DNA of 37,309 nt from Pirellula staleyi DSM 6068 (GCA_945900945.1 CAMDKL010000048.1:1-37309); one strand, 5' to 3'; shown: positions 25,925-34,656, numbered from the stretch's first letter. The notes: generated from the sequence alone by a model not told the origin. A program made the numbers and translations.

Positions 25925-26533
25925 ATGATCCTCTTGATCGATAACTACGACTCCTTCACCTACAATTTGGTTCAAAGACTTGGAGAAATCGACGCATCCC
26001 TCGACGTTAGGATCTATCGAAACGACGAATTGTCGATCGCTGAGATCCGAGAGATGCGACCGGAGAGGATCATCCTTTCGCCTGGCCCTTGTACTCCGAA
26101 CGAAGCAGGAATTTGTGTTCCGCTGATTGAGCAATTGCATAAGGAGTTTCCGATCTTGGGTGTTTGTTTGGGCCATCAATCGATTGGCCAAGCATTTGGC
26201 GGGGAAATCGTTCGTGCGAAACAGTTGATGCATGGCAAGACCGATCTAATTTTCCACGACGGCGAGGGGATGTTTGCGGGGATTGAAAATCCATTTGTTG
26301 CGACTCGTTACCATTCGCTGGTTATTTTGCCGGAAAGCCTGCCGAAATGTTTACAGGTTTCGGCTTGGGTACACGATCAAGATGGAAATCGGATTATCAT
26401 GGGGGTTCGTCATAGGGAGTATGCGATAGAAGGTTGGCAATTTCACCCCGAAAGCTTCTTAACGGAACCTGGGCCAAAATTGCTTGAGAGGTTTCTCACT
26501 TGGACTGGCACTCCGATCCTTTTGTCACCATGA
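25925..26533 (+). CDS. trpG: Anthranilate/aminodeoxychorismate synthase glutamine amidotransferase subunit
   Basis: This 202-residue class I glutamine amidotransferase supplies ammonia to anthranilate synthase (tryptophan) or aminodeoxychorismate synthase (folate). The start MILLIDNYDSFTYNLVQ is diagnostic. The oxyanion region is LSPGPCTPNEAG, the nucleophile is Cys81 in GVCLGHQSIGQAFGG, and the catalytic dyad is His174 and Glu176 in WQFHPESFLT. The synthase large subunit is not in the window, so TrpG and PabA cannot be told apart; many bacteria use one protein for both. It is followed after 60 bases by aroDE, another chorismate-pathway gene, so a shared transcript is likely. Confidence 0.93.
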   Translation: MILLIDNYDSFTYNLVQRLGEIDASLDVRIYRNDELSIAEIREMRPERIILSPGPCTPNEAGICVPLIEQLHKEFPILGVCLGHQSIGQAFGGEIVRAKQLMHGKTDLIFHDGEGMFAGIENPFVATRYHSLVILPESLPKCLQVSAWVHDQDGNRIIMGVRHREYAIEGWQFHPESFLTEPGPKLLERFLTWTGTPILLSP

Positions 26534-26593
26534 TTTCCGTAGCCTTTGCTGTTAGGTCTGCCCCATTCCTTTCCTCCTAGATTTGCCCGTATC

Positions 26594-28120
26594 ATGCTGT
26601 GCGTCACGATTGCAAGAACAAAACATAAGAGTGCGATTGCAGAACATATTCAAGTTGCGGAGCTAGGGGCAAAACTTGTCGAGCTTCGATTGGACTACAT
26701 TGGTCGTAGCATTGATTTAGCTAGGCTACTTAAAAACCGTCCGACTCCGGTCGTGGTGACATGCCGTAGGAAAGTGGATGGCGGGCGATGGGATCGGTCT
26801 GAGGAAGAACGATTGATGCTCTTGCGATCGGCCATTTCCATGGGGATCGAATATATAGATTTGGAAGAGGACATCGCCACCAAAATCCCTCGTTATGGCA
26901 AGACAAAACGCATCATCAGTCTTCATGATTTTGAGGGAACACCCAAAAAATTAGACACGTTGCATTCTGGATTAGCGAAACTGGACGCAGACATTGTCAA
27001 GATTGCAGTTCAGGGAAATTCGTTTCGGGACACGATTCGCATGTTGCAAATCATGGAAACGGCTTCGGTTCCCACGATTGGCATCAGCATGGGAGACTAC
27101 GGAATACCAAGCCGCATTTTGGCGACCCGGTATGGAGCTCCGTTCACGTATTGTGTGTTCAATCCAGAAAAAGCAGTTGCGCCAGGCCAACTCAGTTTCG
27201 ATCAAATGAAGAACGTATATCGAGCAGACACCATCGATGCGGAGACGAAGATCTATGGAGTCGTTGCCGATCCAATTGCGCATTCGTACAGTCCATTGAT
27301 CCACAATGCGTCTTTTTTGGCAAACAAACTGAACTACCGTTACATACCATTTCGCGTTACTCCTGACGAACTGAATGTGTTCTTGTCATGGTGCAAGGAG
27401 GAAAAAATTGGTGGTTTGAGTGTGACGATACCGCATAAACAATCCATATTGCATCTGCTGGACCAAGCGGAATCAGCGGCGCAGGGAATTGGAGCCTGCA
27501 ACACCGTCGTTTTTGCAAACGAAGATAACGAAATGTTTGGTTACAATACGGACTTTCGTGCCGCTATGGACTGTCTATCGGAAGCGATGACGAACTGGAC
27601 GGGCAAGAAAGATCCGATTGAAAATCAACCGGTTTTGATATTGGGTGCAGGTGGTGTAGCGAGGGCGATAGGCTATGGTCTATCGCAGCGACGGGCCGAA
27701 GTCACCATTACCAGTCGACACCGGGAAAAATCGGAGTCATTGTCCAAACAATTGAACGGAAATTGGATTGACTGGGAGGATCGGCACGTTTTCGATGCGA
27801 GGATCCTGATCAATTGCACGCCGGTCGGTATGTTCCCTGATATGGATGAATCTCCATTTATTACGAACACACTTAAGGGGAACACGTTGGTCTTCGATAC
27901 GGTCTACAACCCCGAGCAAACCATGTTTCTAAAGGGGTCCAAGGCGGCTCATTGTCCCGTGGTTTCTGGTTTGCAGATGTTTATTCGGCAAGCGGCTTAT
28001 CAATACCGATTGTTTACAGGGTTGGAACCTCCCATCGACGTCATGGTCAAGACGCTTAAAAAAGCGATCTCGCCAGTGAATTATAAGGATTTAGACGACG
28101 AGGACGCCGACGATGATTAA
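26594..28120 (+). CDS. aroDE: Bifunctional 3-dehydroquinate dehydratase (type I) / shikimate dehydrogenase
   Basis: This 508-residue fusion performs steps 3 and 4 of the shikimate pathway. The N-terminal type I dehydroquinase has His111 (IISLHDFEGTP) and the Schiff-base Lys136 (DADIVKIAVQGNS). The C-terminal AroE domain starts near residue 220 with IYGVVADPIAHSYSPLIHNA. It has catalytic Lys282 (GLSVTIPHKQS) and Asp320 (YNTDFRAAM), and the NADP-binding loop LILGAGGVARAIGYG. All catalytic residues are present. The start is taken at ATG 26594 (MLCVTIARTK); an upstream TTG at 26546 would add 16 unlike residues. AroD-AroE fusions are typical of plants, chlamydiae and planctomycetes. The 3' end overlaps yraN by 8 bases. 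Confidence 0.95.
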   Translation: MLCVTIARTKHKSAIAEHIQVAELGAKLVELRLDYIGRSIDLARLLKNRPTPVVVTCRRKVDGGRWDRSEEERLMLLRSAISMGIEYIDLEEDIATKIPRYGKTKRIISLHDFEGTPKKLDTLHSGLAKLDADIVKIAVQGNSFRDTIRMLQIMETASVPTIGISMGDYGIPSRILATRYGAPFTYCVFNPEKAVAPGQLSFDQMKNVYRADTIDAETKIYGVVADPIAHSYSPLIHNASFLANKLNYRYIPFRVTPDELNVFLSWCKEEKIGGLSVTIPHKQSILHLLDQAESAAQGIGACNTVVFANEDNEMFGYNTDFRAAMDCLSEAMTNWTGKKDPIENQPVLILGAGGVARAIGYGLSQRRAEVTITSRHREKSESLSKQLNGNWIDWEDRHVFDARILINCTPVGMFPDMDESPFITNTLKGNTLVFDTVYNPEQTMFLKGSKAAHCPVVSGLQMFIRQAAYQYRLFTGLEPPIDVMVKTLKKAISPVNYKDLDDEDADDD

Positions 28121-28595
28121 GAATAGGTACTTGACCTCGGCAGGGGCTTTCGTTCGTTGCTGGACGAAATGGCAATTGTCCCGTGCTTATCCCGTTCGAA
28201 CCCCAAACGAGTCCGTCGGCGCATATGGAGAGCGCATCGCTGCCCTTTTCCTTGAGCGGAAATGGTACATTATTTTGGAAAGATCCTATCGTTTGAAGTC
28301 GGGGGAAATCGACATCATTGCCGTATGGGATCGACGAGTTGTTGTATTTGTTGAAGTAAAGACTTGGGCGGAATGTCGCGAAAATATAGGCGGGCCAAGC
28401 GACGCAGTTGATGAGGCTAAGCAGGAAAAAATTACGAAAACCGCAATGATTTACATGAAACGATATCGGTTGTTGGAGTCCGCTGGTCGAGCCGACGTGA
28501 TCGAAATCGTGCTTGGCGGGATTCCAGGCAGACCATCGATTCGGCATTTTGAAAATGCTTTTGAAGCCGTCGGGAAATTCCAAATGTTTTCGTAG
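28113..28595 (+). CDS. yraN: YraN/UPF0102-family endonuclease-like protein
   Basis: This 160-residue UPF0102 protein has the restriction-endonuclease-like fold. After a family-variable N-terminus (about 35 residues) comes GAYGERIAALFLERKWYII, then LKSGEIDIIAVWDRRVVVFV with the conserved Glu and Asp, and EVKTW supplying the E-x-K, so the PD-(D/E)xK site is intact. The family's physiological role is not settled; links to Holliday-junction processing have been suggested. It starts within the end of aroDE (8-base overlap, ATGATTAA region) and has GAGG 9 bases upstream, so it is likely translated with aroDE. Confidence 0.9.
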   Translation: MIKNRYLTSAGAFVRCWTKWQLSRAYPVRTPNESVGAYGERIAALFLERKWYIILERSYRLKSGEIDIIAVWDRRVVVFVEVKTWAECRENIGGPSDAVDEAKQEKITKTAMIYMKRYRLLESAGRADVIEIVLGGIPGRPSIRHFENAFEAVGKFQMFS

Positions 28596-28669
28596 CCATT
28601 TTTGACCAGTCACCTGCGATTGTTTTCGACCGAAAATTGAATGAATTATCGATTGTTTTTTGATCGGGC

Positions 28670-28999
28670 CTATGCGCCCGCAGTCTCTTTGGCAACTCGC
28701 TCAACCGAGTCAGGATTGCGAAAGCCAAGGGCCACGAAGTAGCCAATGGTATAAATGACAACTGTGGAATCGAGTGCGCAGGGAACCCAGAAGCCACTCA
28801 CAAAAGACTGCTGCGCATTCGATAGCACGAGCCAAACCATGAAGCTCTTTTCCAGGGCGCTGTAAAGCAGGATGGGAATACGCCACTCGGGAACCAATGC
28901 CGCAAGCATCATGCACAAGCCCATGTGACCGACCATGATCCCCAATAAGGTTACCAGCGAACAACAGCGAGAGCAGAGCACGGATCCACCCAGAACCAT
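28670..28999 (-). CDS. Small membrane protein, possibly frameshifted at its N-terminus
   Basis: This 109-residue frame has three hydrophobic helices: LVTLLGIMVGHMGLCMMLAA, ILLYSALEKSFMVWLVLSNA and STVVIYTIGYFVALGF. They are separated by short polar turns, with a plausible cytoplasmic tail (RNPDSVERVAKETAGA). The regular helix pattern suggests a genuine or recently lost protein, but I do not recognise the family. The N-terminal 10 residues are atypical (Cys/Ser-rich). In the neighbouring frame (28710-29138) a better start appears, LNWTMTTLMLFAIVDSRKR followed by GWIRALLSLLFAGNLIG, which would join this one by a frameshift near 28945-28965. That would make a four-helix protein of about 140 residues, so this may be a pseudogene. 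Confidence 0.4.
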   Translation of the reverse strand: MVLGGSVLCSRCCSLVTLLGIMVGHMGLCMMLAALVPEWRIPILLYSALEKSFMVWLVLSNAQQSFVSGFWVPCALDSTVVIYTIGYFVALGFRNPDSVERVAKETAGA

Positions 29000-29202
29000 T
29001 CTGACGTTTGCGGGAGTCTACGATCGCAAAGAGCATGAGCGTTGTCATTGTCCAATTCAATCTCGCGCAAGATGCATGCATGGGTCGCTTCGGTATGCTA
29101 GCCTTCTGAAATCTCAGTGGTATAGCAGCAATTCGCAATCGGTGTATTTGCTCGGATGAAGTCTCGCGGAACTAATAGCCCAGCTTATTCACAGCCCATT
29201 GG

Positions 29203-29275
29203 CACTCATTTTAAATTGAGCGACTTCAGGCCCGGGGCTAGCGCCCGCCGGTTCACGAAACCCGCAAAGTGAGTG
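29203..29275 (-). repeat. Dispersed hairpin repeat, copy 3
   Basis: This is a minus-orientation copy. CACTCATTTT (29203-29212) and AAAGTGAGTG (29266-29275) are near-perfect inverted ends, with the core CCCGGGGCTAGCGC at 29231-29244. It lies downstream of the symporter gene and upstream of the small membrane frame. Confidence 0.82.
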
Positions 29276-29368
29276 CTATTAGGCTAACGCCCTGCGGCTT
29301 AAGAAGTATCCAGGCCAGCCAGACAATGCTGTTGCAAATGGATTTCAATTTCCGCCAGGTTGGACGCA

Positions 29369-30847
29369 CTAGGTGGCCTCTTCGCTGGCCTTGGTATTGG
29401 CAACAAATTGCGGAAGCGTTGAACCCGCCAGCATACCCGTGATACTCGCCATTAAGCCAGCGAGCTGGCTCGGAAACTCTTTAACCCAATCCGGAACCAT
29501 TGCCAACTCTTTTCCCCAGTCCGGAAACAAAGTCAGCGTCAGCCAAACGCCGACCCCCAAGACGATGCTAGCTAGTGCACCCTGCGAGGTTGCACCGCGC
29601 CAGTACAAACCAAACGCCAGCGGCACAAAAGCACCGACCAACGTGACCTGATACGCAGATGAAACCATGTCGTAGATAGGCTTGCCATCCATAGCGATCG
29701 CATAAGTCAAAACCATGGACGCAAACACGAAGATGCTAATCCGCATGGCTCGCAACAAATGGCGGTCGTCGAGACTTGGCATCAAATGCCGAAGAATGTT
29801 TTCGACAAAACTTGTCGACGGCGCGAGCAGGGTTGCGGACGACGTCGATTTGATCGCTGAGACTAGGGCTCCAAAGAAAAGCACTTGGGCAAAAAAAGGC
29901 ATGTGATTCAAGATCAATGTCGGCAAGACTTTTTGTGTGGCATCACCTTTCAAAAGTTCAGCGGCATCGTCTGGCATGATGATCAATGAAGCGACTACGA
30001 TAAACATGGGCACAAAGGCAAAGACCAAATAAGACAGCCCGCCTATGACAGCACCATTTCGAGCAGTATCCGCATCCTTGGCAGACATGACCCGCTGGAA
30101 TACGTCTTGTTGCGGAATGGATCCGATCATCATGGTAATCGCAGAGGCAACGAAAAATAACCAGTTCTTGATCGTTGGTTCCGGTAAGATCGTAAACAAA
30201 TCACGATCGCTCGCCAAAGCGAATACTTTACTTGCACCGCCCGCTTGATCCGCGGACACCCAAGCGATGTAAGATAGGCCGATCACCAAGACAATCATTT
30301 GAATGAAGTCCGTGTAGACGACCGCAAGCATTCCACCCATGATCACGTAGATCAGCACCAGTACCGTCCCGATCACCATTCCGATTGGAGCACTAATAGC
30401 ACCCCCCGACAGAATCGAGAACACCAATCCGAGGGCAGTGATCTGCGCCGCAACCCAGCCTAAATAGCTGAGTATGATCAAAGTGGAACATAGAATCTCA
30501 ATCAAGATTCCATATCGATTGCGAAAGTAATCGCCAATCGTCAGAAGTTTCATCTTGTACAGTCTTTGAGCAAAGAAGAGACCGACGAAAACCAAACACA
30601 TGGATGCACCGAAAGGATCCTCAACCACCTCTTTGAGGCCCCCGTTTACGAACTTGGCGGGGATTCCCAGAACTGTCTCAGCACCAAACCAAGTCGCAAA
30701 ACTGGTAGTGACGACCATGATTAATGGCAGCCGATGGCCTGCGACCGCAAAGTCGGATGTGTTCTTGATCTTGGAGCCAGCCCAGGCTCCAATCGCCAAC
30801 GTACCGAGCAGGTAAAGGATGACAAGAACGAGGAGTGCTGTGTTCAT
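29369..30847 (-). CDS. Sodium:solute symporter (SSS family)
   Basis: This 492-residue permease couples inward Na+ flow to solute uptake. About 13 hydrophobic helices can be traced from LLVLVILYLLGTLAIGAWAG to the last at ITGMLAGSTLPQFV. Family hallmarks are SDFAVAGHRLPLIMVVTTSF followed by ATWFGAETVLGIPAKF in helices 1-2, and GALVSAIKSTSSATLLAPST in helix 8, where the Ser/Thr residues normally bind Na+. The solute (sugar, proline, pantothenate or other) cannot be deduced from sequence. The ATG has no strong ribosome-binding site. It is followed on the left by repeat copy 3 and preceded on the right by copy 4, so it is probably transcribed alone. Confidence 0.92.
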   Translation of the reverse strand: MNTALLVLVILYLLGTLAIGAWAGSKIKNTSDFAVAGHRLPLIMVVTTSFATWFGAETVLGIPAKFVNGGLKEVVEDPFGASMCLVFVGLFFAQRLYKMKLLTIGDYFRNRYGILIEILCSTLIILSYLGWVAAQITALGLVFSILSGGAISAPIGMVIGTVLVLIYVIMGGMLAVVYTDFIQMIVLVIGLSYIAWVSADQAGGASKVFALASDRDLFTILPEPTIKNWLFFVASAITMMIGSIPQQDVFQRVMSAKDADTARNGAVIGGLSYLVFAFVPMFIVVASLIIMPDDAAELLKGDATQKVLPTLILNHMPFFAQVLFFGALVSAIKSTSSATLLAPSTSFVENILRHLMPSLDDRHLLRAMRISIFVFASMVLTYAIAMDGKPIYDMVSSAYQVTLVGAFVPLAFGLYWRGATSQGALASIVLGVGVWLTLTLFPDWGKELAMVPDWVKEFPSQLAGLMASITGMLAGSTLPQFVANTKASEEAT

Positions 30848-30944
30848 TCAACTTGATTCCAGAAAGATTCCAATCTCACTTGAGTAAGATTGGGTGTCGG
30901 GGATACGAATATTGAATCGCTTGAGCGTCTCGCTATTTGTCGCT

Positions 30945-31020
30945 TGCCACGGGCTGCGTTGCAAGCGAAATAAGGCCCGGGGCTAGCGCCCACCGGTTCA
31001 CGAAACCCGCAACGTGAGTG
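30945..31020 (-). repeat. Dispersed hairpin repeat, copy 4
   Basis: This is a minus-orientation copy with the core CCCGGGGCTAGCGC (30976-30989), then CACCGGTTCACGAAACCCGC and ACGTGAGTG at the end. The outer left arm is degraded. It sits in the 249-base gap between the RNase E/G gene and the symporter gene. Confidence 0.78.
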
Positions 31021-31096
31021 GCATTGGGCGAACGCTTGCGGCTCAGGTTGATCACCCATCGCCCGTTCGGACGATGGGTAGACATAAGCTTCTTAT

Positions 31097-32812
31097 TTAA
31101 CCGCGTTCGCTCAAAAAGTGGAGTGGAATGAGGTTTCCATCTTTGTCGCGGCAGTCCATTTCCAAATGCTCTGGGAAGAGCGTGTCGCTTCCCACGATTT
31201 GGACACTAACGCCTGCCGACTCCTCTAACTGGATCATCTCGCGACGTTTGCGATTATTCAAATAGCCCGCGACATTTTCGTTGACTCGTACCACAACTTT
31301 GGCAGCGCTGGGCATTTGGCACGCCATCATGAGCAATCGTTCTACCTCGATCGACATGCTTTCCGCTGTTTTGACCAAACTACGGCCACGGCAACATGGG
31401 CAATCCTCGTAGACGCTTCGCTTGAAACTGGGCCGAATGCGTTGGCGAGTCATTTCGACCAGTCCGAAAGGGCTCGTTCGCAAGATTTTTGTCCGAGCAC
31501 GATCGCGGTCCATGGCATCACGAAGCGTTTTTTCAACCTTTCGCCGATGGGAATCTTTCCGCATATCGATGAAGTCATTTACGATGACCCCGCCCAAGTC
31601 TCGCAACCGCAATTGCCTGGCAATTTCTTTGGCTGCGGTCATATTGAGGTGGAACGCATTGTCCTCCGCGTTTTTGTCCCCACCGCGAAAATTACCGCTG
31701 TTGACATCGATCGCAACCAAGGCTTCGGTTTGATCAATGACGATCGAACCGCCACCTTTGAGTGGAACCACTCGCTGATGAATTCGGCCGATTTCCTGTT
31801 CGAGTTTGTACTTGTAGAAGAGCGGTTCGCGTCCTTCGTACATGTGCAAACGGTCTGCGACTCGCGGCATGACCAGTTCAACAAATTCCTTGGCCCGTCG
31901 AAAGGCATCGGGATGGTCGATGATCACCGAATCGATGTCTTCGGTAAAGGTATCGCGAATCGTTCGAATGAGAATGTCGCTCTCCTCGTAGACATCGCAG
32001 GGTGCTGGCGTCGTCTGAACCCGTTTAACAATCACTTTCCAGAGCCGCAGCAAATACGCGACGTCTCGAGAAAGTTCCTTGCGAGTGCGTTCACAACCGG
32101 CGGTTCGAACGATGAAGCCGACCCCCTTTGGCAACTTCATGTCGAGCATGAATCCACGTAGCTTGCGACGTTCGTCTTCATCCTCGATCTTTCGACTAAC
32201 GCCAACCCGGCCCAAAGCAGGCATGAGGACTAGGTAGCGACCTGGGATACTGATATAGGTAGAAAGTGTGGGGCCTTTTGTACCGATGCCTTCCTTGATT
32301 ACTTGGACGAGTACTTCGTCCCCGCGACGGAAGATCTCTTGGATGGGTGGCTTGAAGCGTGGTCGTCCGCTGCGCAGTTTGTTGCTGCGGCGTGGTCGAC
32401 CTCGGCTATTACCTTGAGGCCCGCGTCCACCTTCTTCGGATTCATCCTCGTCGTCGCCTTCGTCCGCTTCTTCGCTATCGTCCTGCTCTTCGTCGTCTTG
32501 GCCTCCGTCATGTTCTTCATCTACGCCCGGATAGTGACCGTCCATAATCTCGTCGGGATCGTATCCGGCTTGGCGAAAGTACTGTGCCTCGACGTCACTA
32601 ATATGGAGGAAGCCGTTGCGTCCGACGCCAAAGTCAACGAACGCGGCTTGTATGCTGGCTTCGATATTGACGATCTTGCCTTTGTATATATTGCCAACCC
32701 AGTTATTTTGGCTGGTCCGCTCCGTGTAGAGTTCTTCTAGAACTCCGTCTTCCAGCAATGCAATTCTGCATTCCTCGGATTGGGAGACGTTGATGAGCAT
32801 TTCTTTCTTCAT
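31097..32812 (-). CDS. rng: Ribonuclease E/G with an acidic insertion in its S1 domain
   Basis: This 571-residue endoribonuclease of the Rne/Rng family acts in mRNA decay and rRNA processing. The start is the Met of MKKEMLINVSQSEECRIALL; the frame is open 69 codons upstream, but that extension overlaps ptsI and is low in family character. An S1 RNA-binding domain (VGNIYKGKIVNIEASIQAAF) is split by an acidic then basic segment at residues 83-156 before RRGDEVLVQVIKEGIGTKGP resumes it. Catalytic Mg2+ ligands are Asp369 (ALVAIDVNSGNF) and Asp413 (VNDFIDMRKDS), spaced as in E. coli RNase E. The zinc-link is DCPCCRG. There is no long C-terminal scaffold, so it is nearer RNase G in length. It lies 95 bases after ptsI. 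Confidence 0.9.
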   Translation of the reverse strand: MKKEMLINVSQSEECRIALLEDGVLEELYTERTSQNNWVGNIYKGKIVNIEASIQAAFVDFGVGRNGFLHISDVEAQYFRQAGYDPDEIMDGHYPGVDEEHDGGQDDEEQDDSEEADEGDDEDESEEGGRGPQGNSRGRPRRSNKLRSGRPRFKPPIQEIFRRGDEVLVQVIKEGIGTKGPTLSTYISIPGRYLVLMPALGRVGVSRKIEDEDERRKLRGFMLDMKLPKGVGFIVRTAGCERTRKELSRDVAYLLRLWKVIVKRVQTTPAPCDVYEESDILIRTIRDTFTEDIDSVIIDHPDAFRRAKEFVELVMPRVADRLHMYEGREPLFYKYKLEQEIGRIHQRVVPLKGGGSIVIDQTEALVAIDVNSGNFRGGDKNAEDNAFHLNMTAAKEIARQLRLRDLGGVIVNDFIDMRKDSHRRKVEKTLRDAMDRDRARTKILRTSPFGLVEMTRQRIRPSFKRSVYEDCPCCRGRSLVKTAESMSIEVERLLMMACQMPSAAKVVVRVNENVAGYLNNRKRREMIQLEESAGVSVQIVGSDTLFPEHLEMDCRDKDGNLIPLHFLSERG

Positions 32813-32907
32813 CGGATTTGATTGTTCCTTTCGATTGACCTCATCCGTACTGGTTGAACTTTGTTCGGACTCAGCGAACGAGCAACGCGTTGGATGTGAA
32901 TGTTGTT

Positions 32908-34656
32908 TTATGCTTGGAGTACTATTTCGGGCACGAGCCCTGCTAGTTGATTCATCAAGAAAACATCGACTTGGCGAGCCGTCGAAAGACGGAGCGCTCG
33001 CCAAGCCATGGCTTCGCACTGGCCGATAGTGACCGAACGAATTGCTTTCTTCAGTATTGGTATCGCGGCTGGGGCTAAGCTCAGAGTTCGAATCCCCATT
33101 CCGACCAGCAAGAGTGCGTAAGCGGGATTATTACACATCTCGCCACACACGCTGGTCGACTTCTTTTTTTCTGAAACGACCTGTTGCGTCCTCTGGATCA
33201 ACCGGAGGACGGCAGGATCGCACGCTTGGTAGAGATCGGCAACTGAGTCATTGCTGCGATCTACGGCAAGCGTATATTGAGTCAAGTCATTGGTTCCGAT
33301 ACTCACAAAATCGATTTCGTCGATAAATCGATCGAGCATAAGAACTGCAGCAGGGACTTCGACCATCATCCCGACTTGAACTGCACATTGAATGTGTTTG
33401 CCTTCCGACGCTAGATCCTCCGACACGGAGCGGAGCAGGAAGCGAGCGCTTCGCAACTCATCCAGTGTGGCGATCATTGGAAACATAATACGCACATCCC
33501 CCAAACAGGCAGCGCGTAGGATTGCGCGGACTTGAATGCGGAAAAGAGCGGGGTTTCGAAGGCTCAAACGGATACTTCGCAGACCGAGAAACGGATTGTT
33601 TTCCGGTTCTGCTGGCATCGTCATGCCCATTTTGTCCGCACCGAGGTCGAGTGTGCGAATGACAACGGGCCGGTTCTGCATATCGCGCACGACTTGCGCG
33701 TATGCTTGAAAGTGCTCCTCTTCCGTGGGCTCTTGGTCGCGCCCCAGATAGAGGAACTCTGTTCGGTAAAGGCCAACGCCATCTGCTCCGCGAGCGACAC
33801 AGGAAAGTGCTTCGTTTGGGAACTCGACGTTTGCCATCAACTCGATGCGGACACCATCGCTGGTGCACGCTGGTAAATCGCGAATTTCTTCCAACTGCGT
33901 CGCGATCGATTGCCGAAACCGCCGACGCTGCATGTAGTGATCGCGAGTTGCTTCATCAGGCGAGACAATGATACGGCCCAAATGGCCGTCCACGATGACC
34001 TCGTCGCCGCTGCGAATGTTGTGTAGGAAATTGCCGACGCCTACGACTGCTGGGATCTCCATGCCGCGAGCGACAATCGCTGTATGGCCGCCCGGTCCGC
34101 CAGCCTCTGTGCATATACCGAGAACCTTTTCTCGGTCGAATGCAGCCGTTTCACCAGGGGTCAAATCGTGGCTGACAACAATCGCTTCGTGCGGTAACTG
34201 TTTGAGTGTTGCTGTTGGCTGACCGGTGAGCGCCTCCAAGAGAAGCCTCTCCACATCGCGAATATCAGCCGCACGTTCGGATAGGAAAGTGCTGGTGGCC
34301 TTGCGAAACGCCGACGCGTACTTGGTAAAGACCTCGCTAACAGCATATTCTGCCGAGTAGGCCTTGGATCGAATGAGACTCTCAAGTTCCGACTGCAAAT
34401 GGGGATCGTGCAGGATCTGCTGTTGGGCGGAAAAAATATTGCCGAGACGTTCGCCCAACTGAGCCGTGGTGGACTGCCGACTTGTTTCGAGTTTTTCATA
34501 TGCTTGCTTTACTGCATCGACAAACCGACCCCATTCGCGTTCGTCTTCACCGACGGCGACCAAGCAACGAGTAATTCGGTAGCCCTCGCGATCAAACACG
34601 AGAGCTCGTCCAATCGCAACACCGGGCGAAACCGCGATGCCTTGCAATTCCAGCAT
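32908..34656 (-). CDS. ptsI: PTS enzyme I (phosphoenolpyruvate-protein phosphotransferase)
   Basis: This 582-residue enzyme takes phosphate from PEP and passes it to HPr. It starts at MLELQGIAVSPGVAIGRAL; 19 upstream codons are open but not family-like. The phosphorylated residue is His191 in GGPGGHTAIVARGMEIPAVV, equivalent to His189 of E. coli EI; the usual T-S before the His is G-G here. The PEP-binding barrel follows with LYRTEFLYLGRDQEPTEEEH, LDLGADKM, IGTNDLTQYTLAVDRSN and the active-site Cys in SVCGEMCNNPAYA. There is no GAF domain, so it is of PtsI rather than PtsP length. It follows HPr by 89 bases and precedes RNase E/G. Confidence 0.95.
   Translation of the reverse strand: MLELQGIAVSPGVAIGRALVFDREGYRITRCLVAVGEDEREWGRFVDAVKQAYEKLETSRQSTTAQLGERLGNIFSAQQQILHDPHLQSELESLIRSKAYSAEYAVSEVFTKYASAFRKATSTFLSERAADIRDVERLLLEALTGQPTATLKQLPHEAIVVSHDLTPGETAAFDREKVLGICTEAGGPGGHTAIVARGMEIPAVVGVGNFLHNIRSGDEVIVDGHLGRIIVSPDEATRDHYMQRRRFRQSIATQLEEIRDLPACTSDGVRIELMANVEFPNEALSCVARGADGVGLYRTEFLYLGRDQEPTEEEHFQAYAQVVRDMQNRPVVIRTLDLGADKMGMTMPAEPENNPFLGLRSIRLSLRNPALFRIQVRAILRAACLGDVRIMFPMIATLDELRSARFLLRSVSEDLASEGKHIQCAVQVGMMVEVPAAVLMLDRFIDEIDFVSIGTNDLTQYTLAVDRSNDSVADLYQACDPAVLRLIQRTQQVVSEKKKSTSVCGEMCNNPAYALLLVGMGIRTLSLAPAAIPILKKAIRSVTIGQCEAMAWRALRLSTARQVDVFLMNQLAGLVPEIVLQA

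Larger units (their letters stand above)
28596..29368. other. 773-base gap with a small membrane ORF and repeat copy 3
   Basis: The left two-thirds hold the small membrane-protein frame at 28670-28999 and its possible N-terminal part in another frame up to about 29090. The right third holds repeat copy 3 (29203-29275). Nothing else in it resembles a gene. Confidence 0.5.

Noticed and set aside
19585-31020. CRISPR array based on the four related repeats
   Set aside because: Copies are kilobases apart, on both strands and separated by genes, so they are dispersed elements and not an array.
31316-32161. 281-residue open frame antisense to the RNase E/G gene
   Set aside because: The RNase reading frame here holds all catalytic residues; the opposite frame has no recognisable motif.
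32813-33019. 69-residue extension of the RNase E/G gene
   Set aside because: It overlaps the end of ptsI and is Ser/Arg-rich with no family match; the Rne/Rng start is the Met at 32812.
33075-33110. tRNA T-arm-like sequence (GTTCGAATCCCC) within the window
   Set aside because: It lies in the enzyme I gene, where the other strand encodes the conserved GMGIRTLSLAPAAIP segment, and no matching acceptor or anticodon arms are present.
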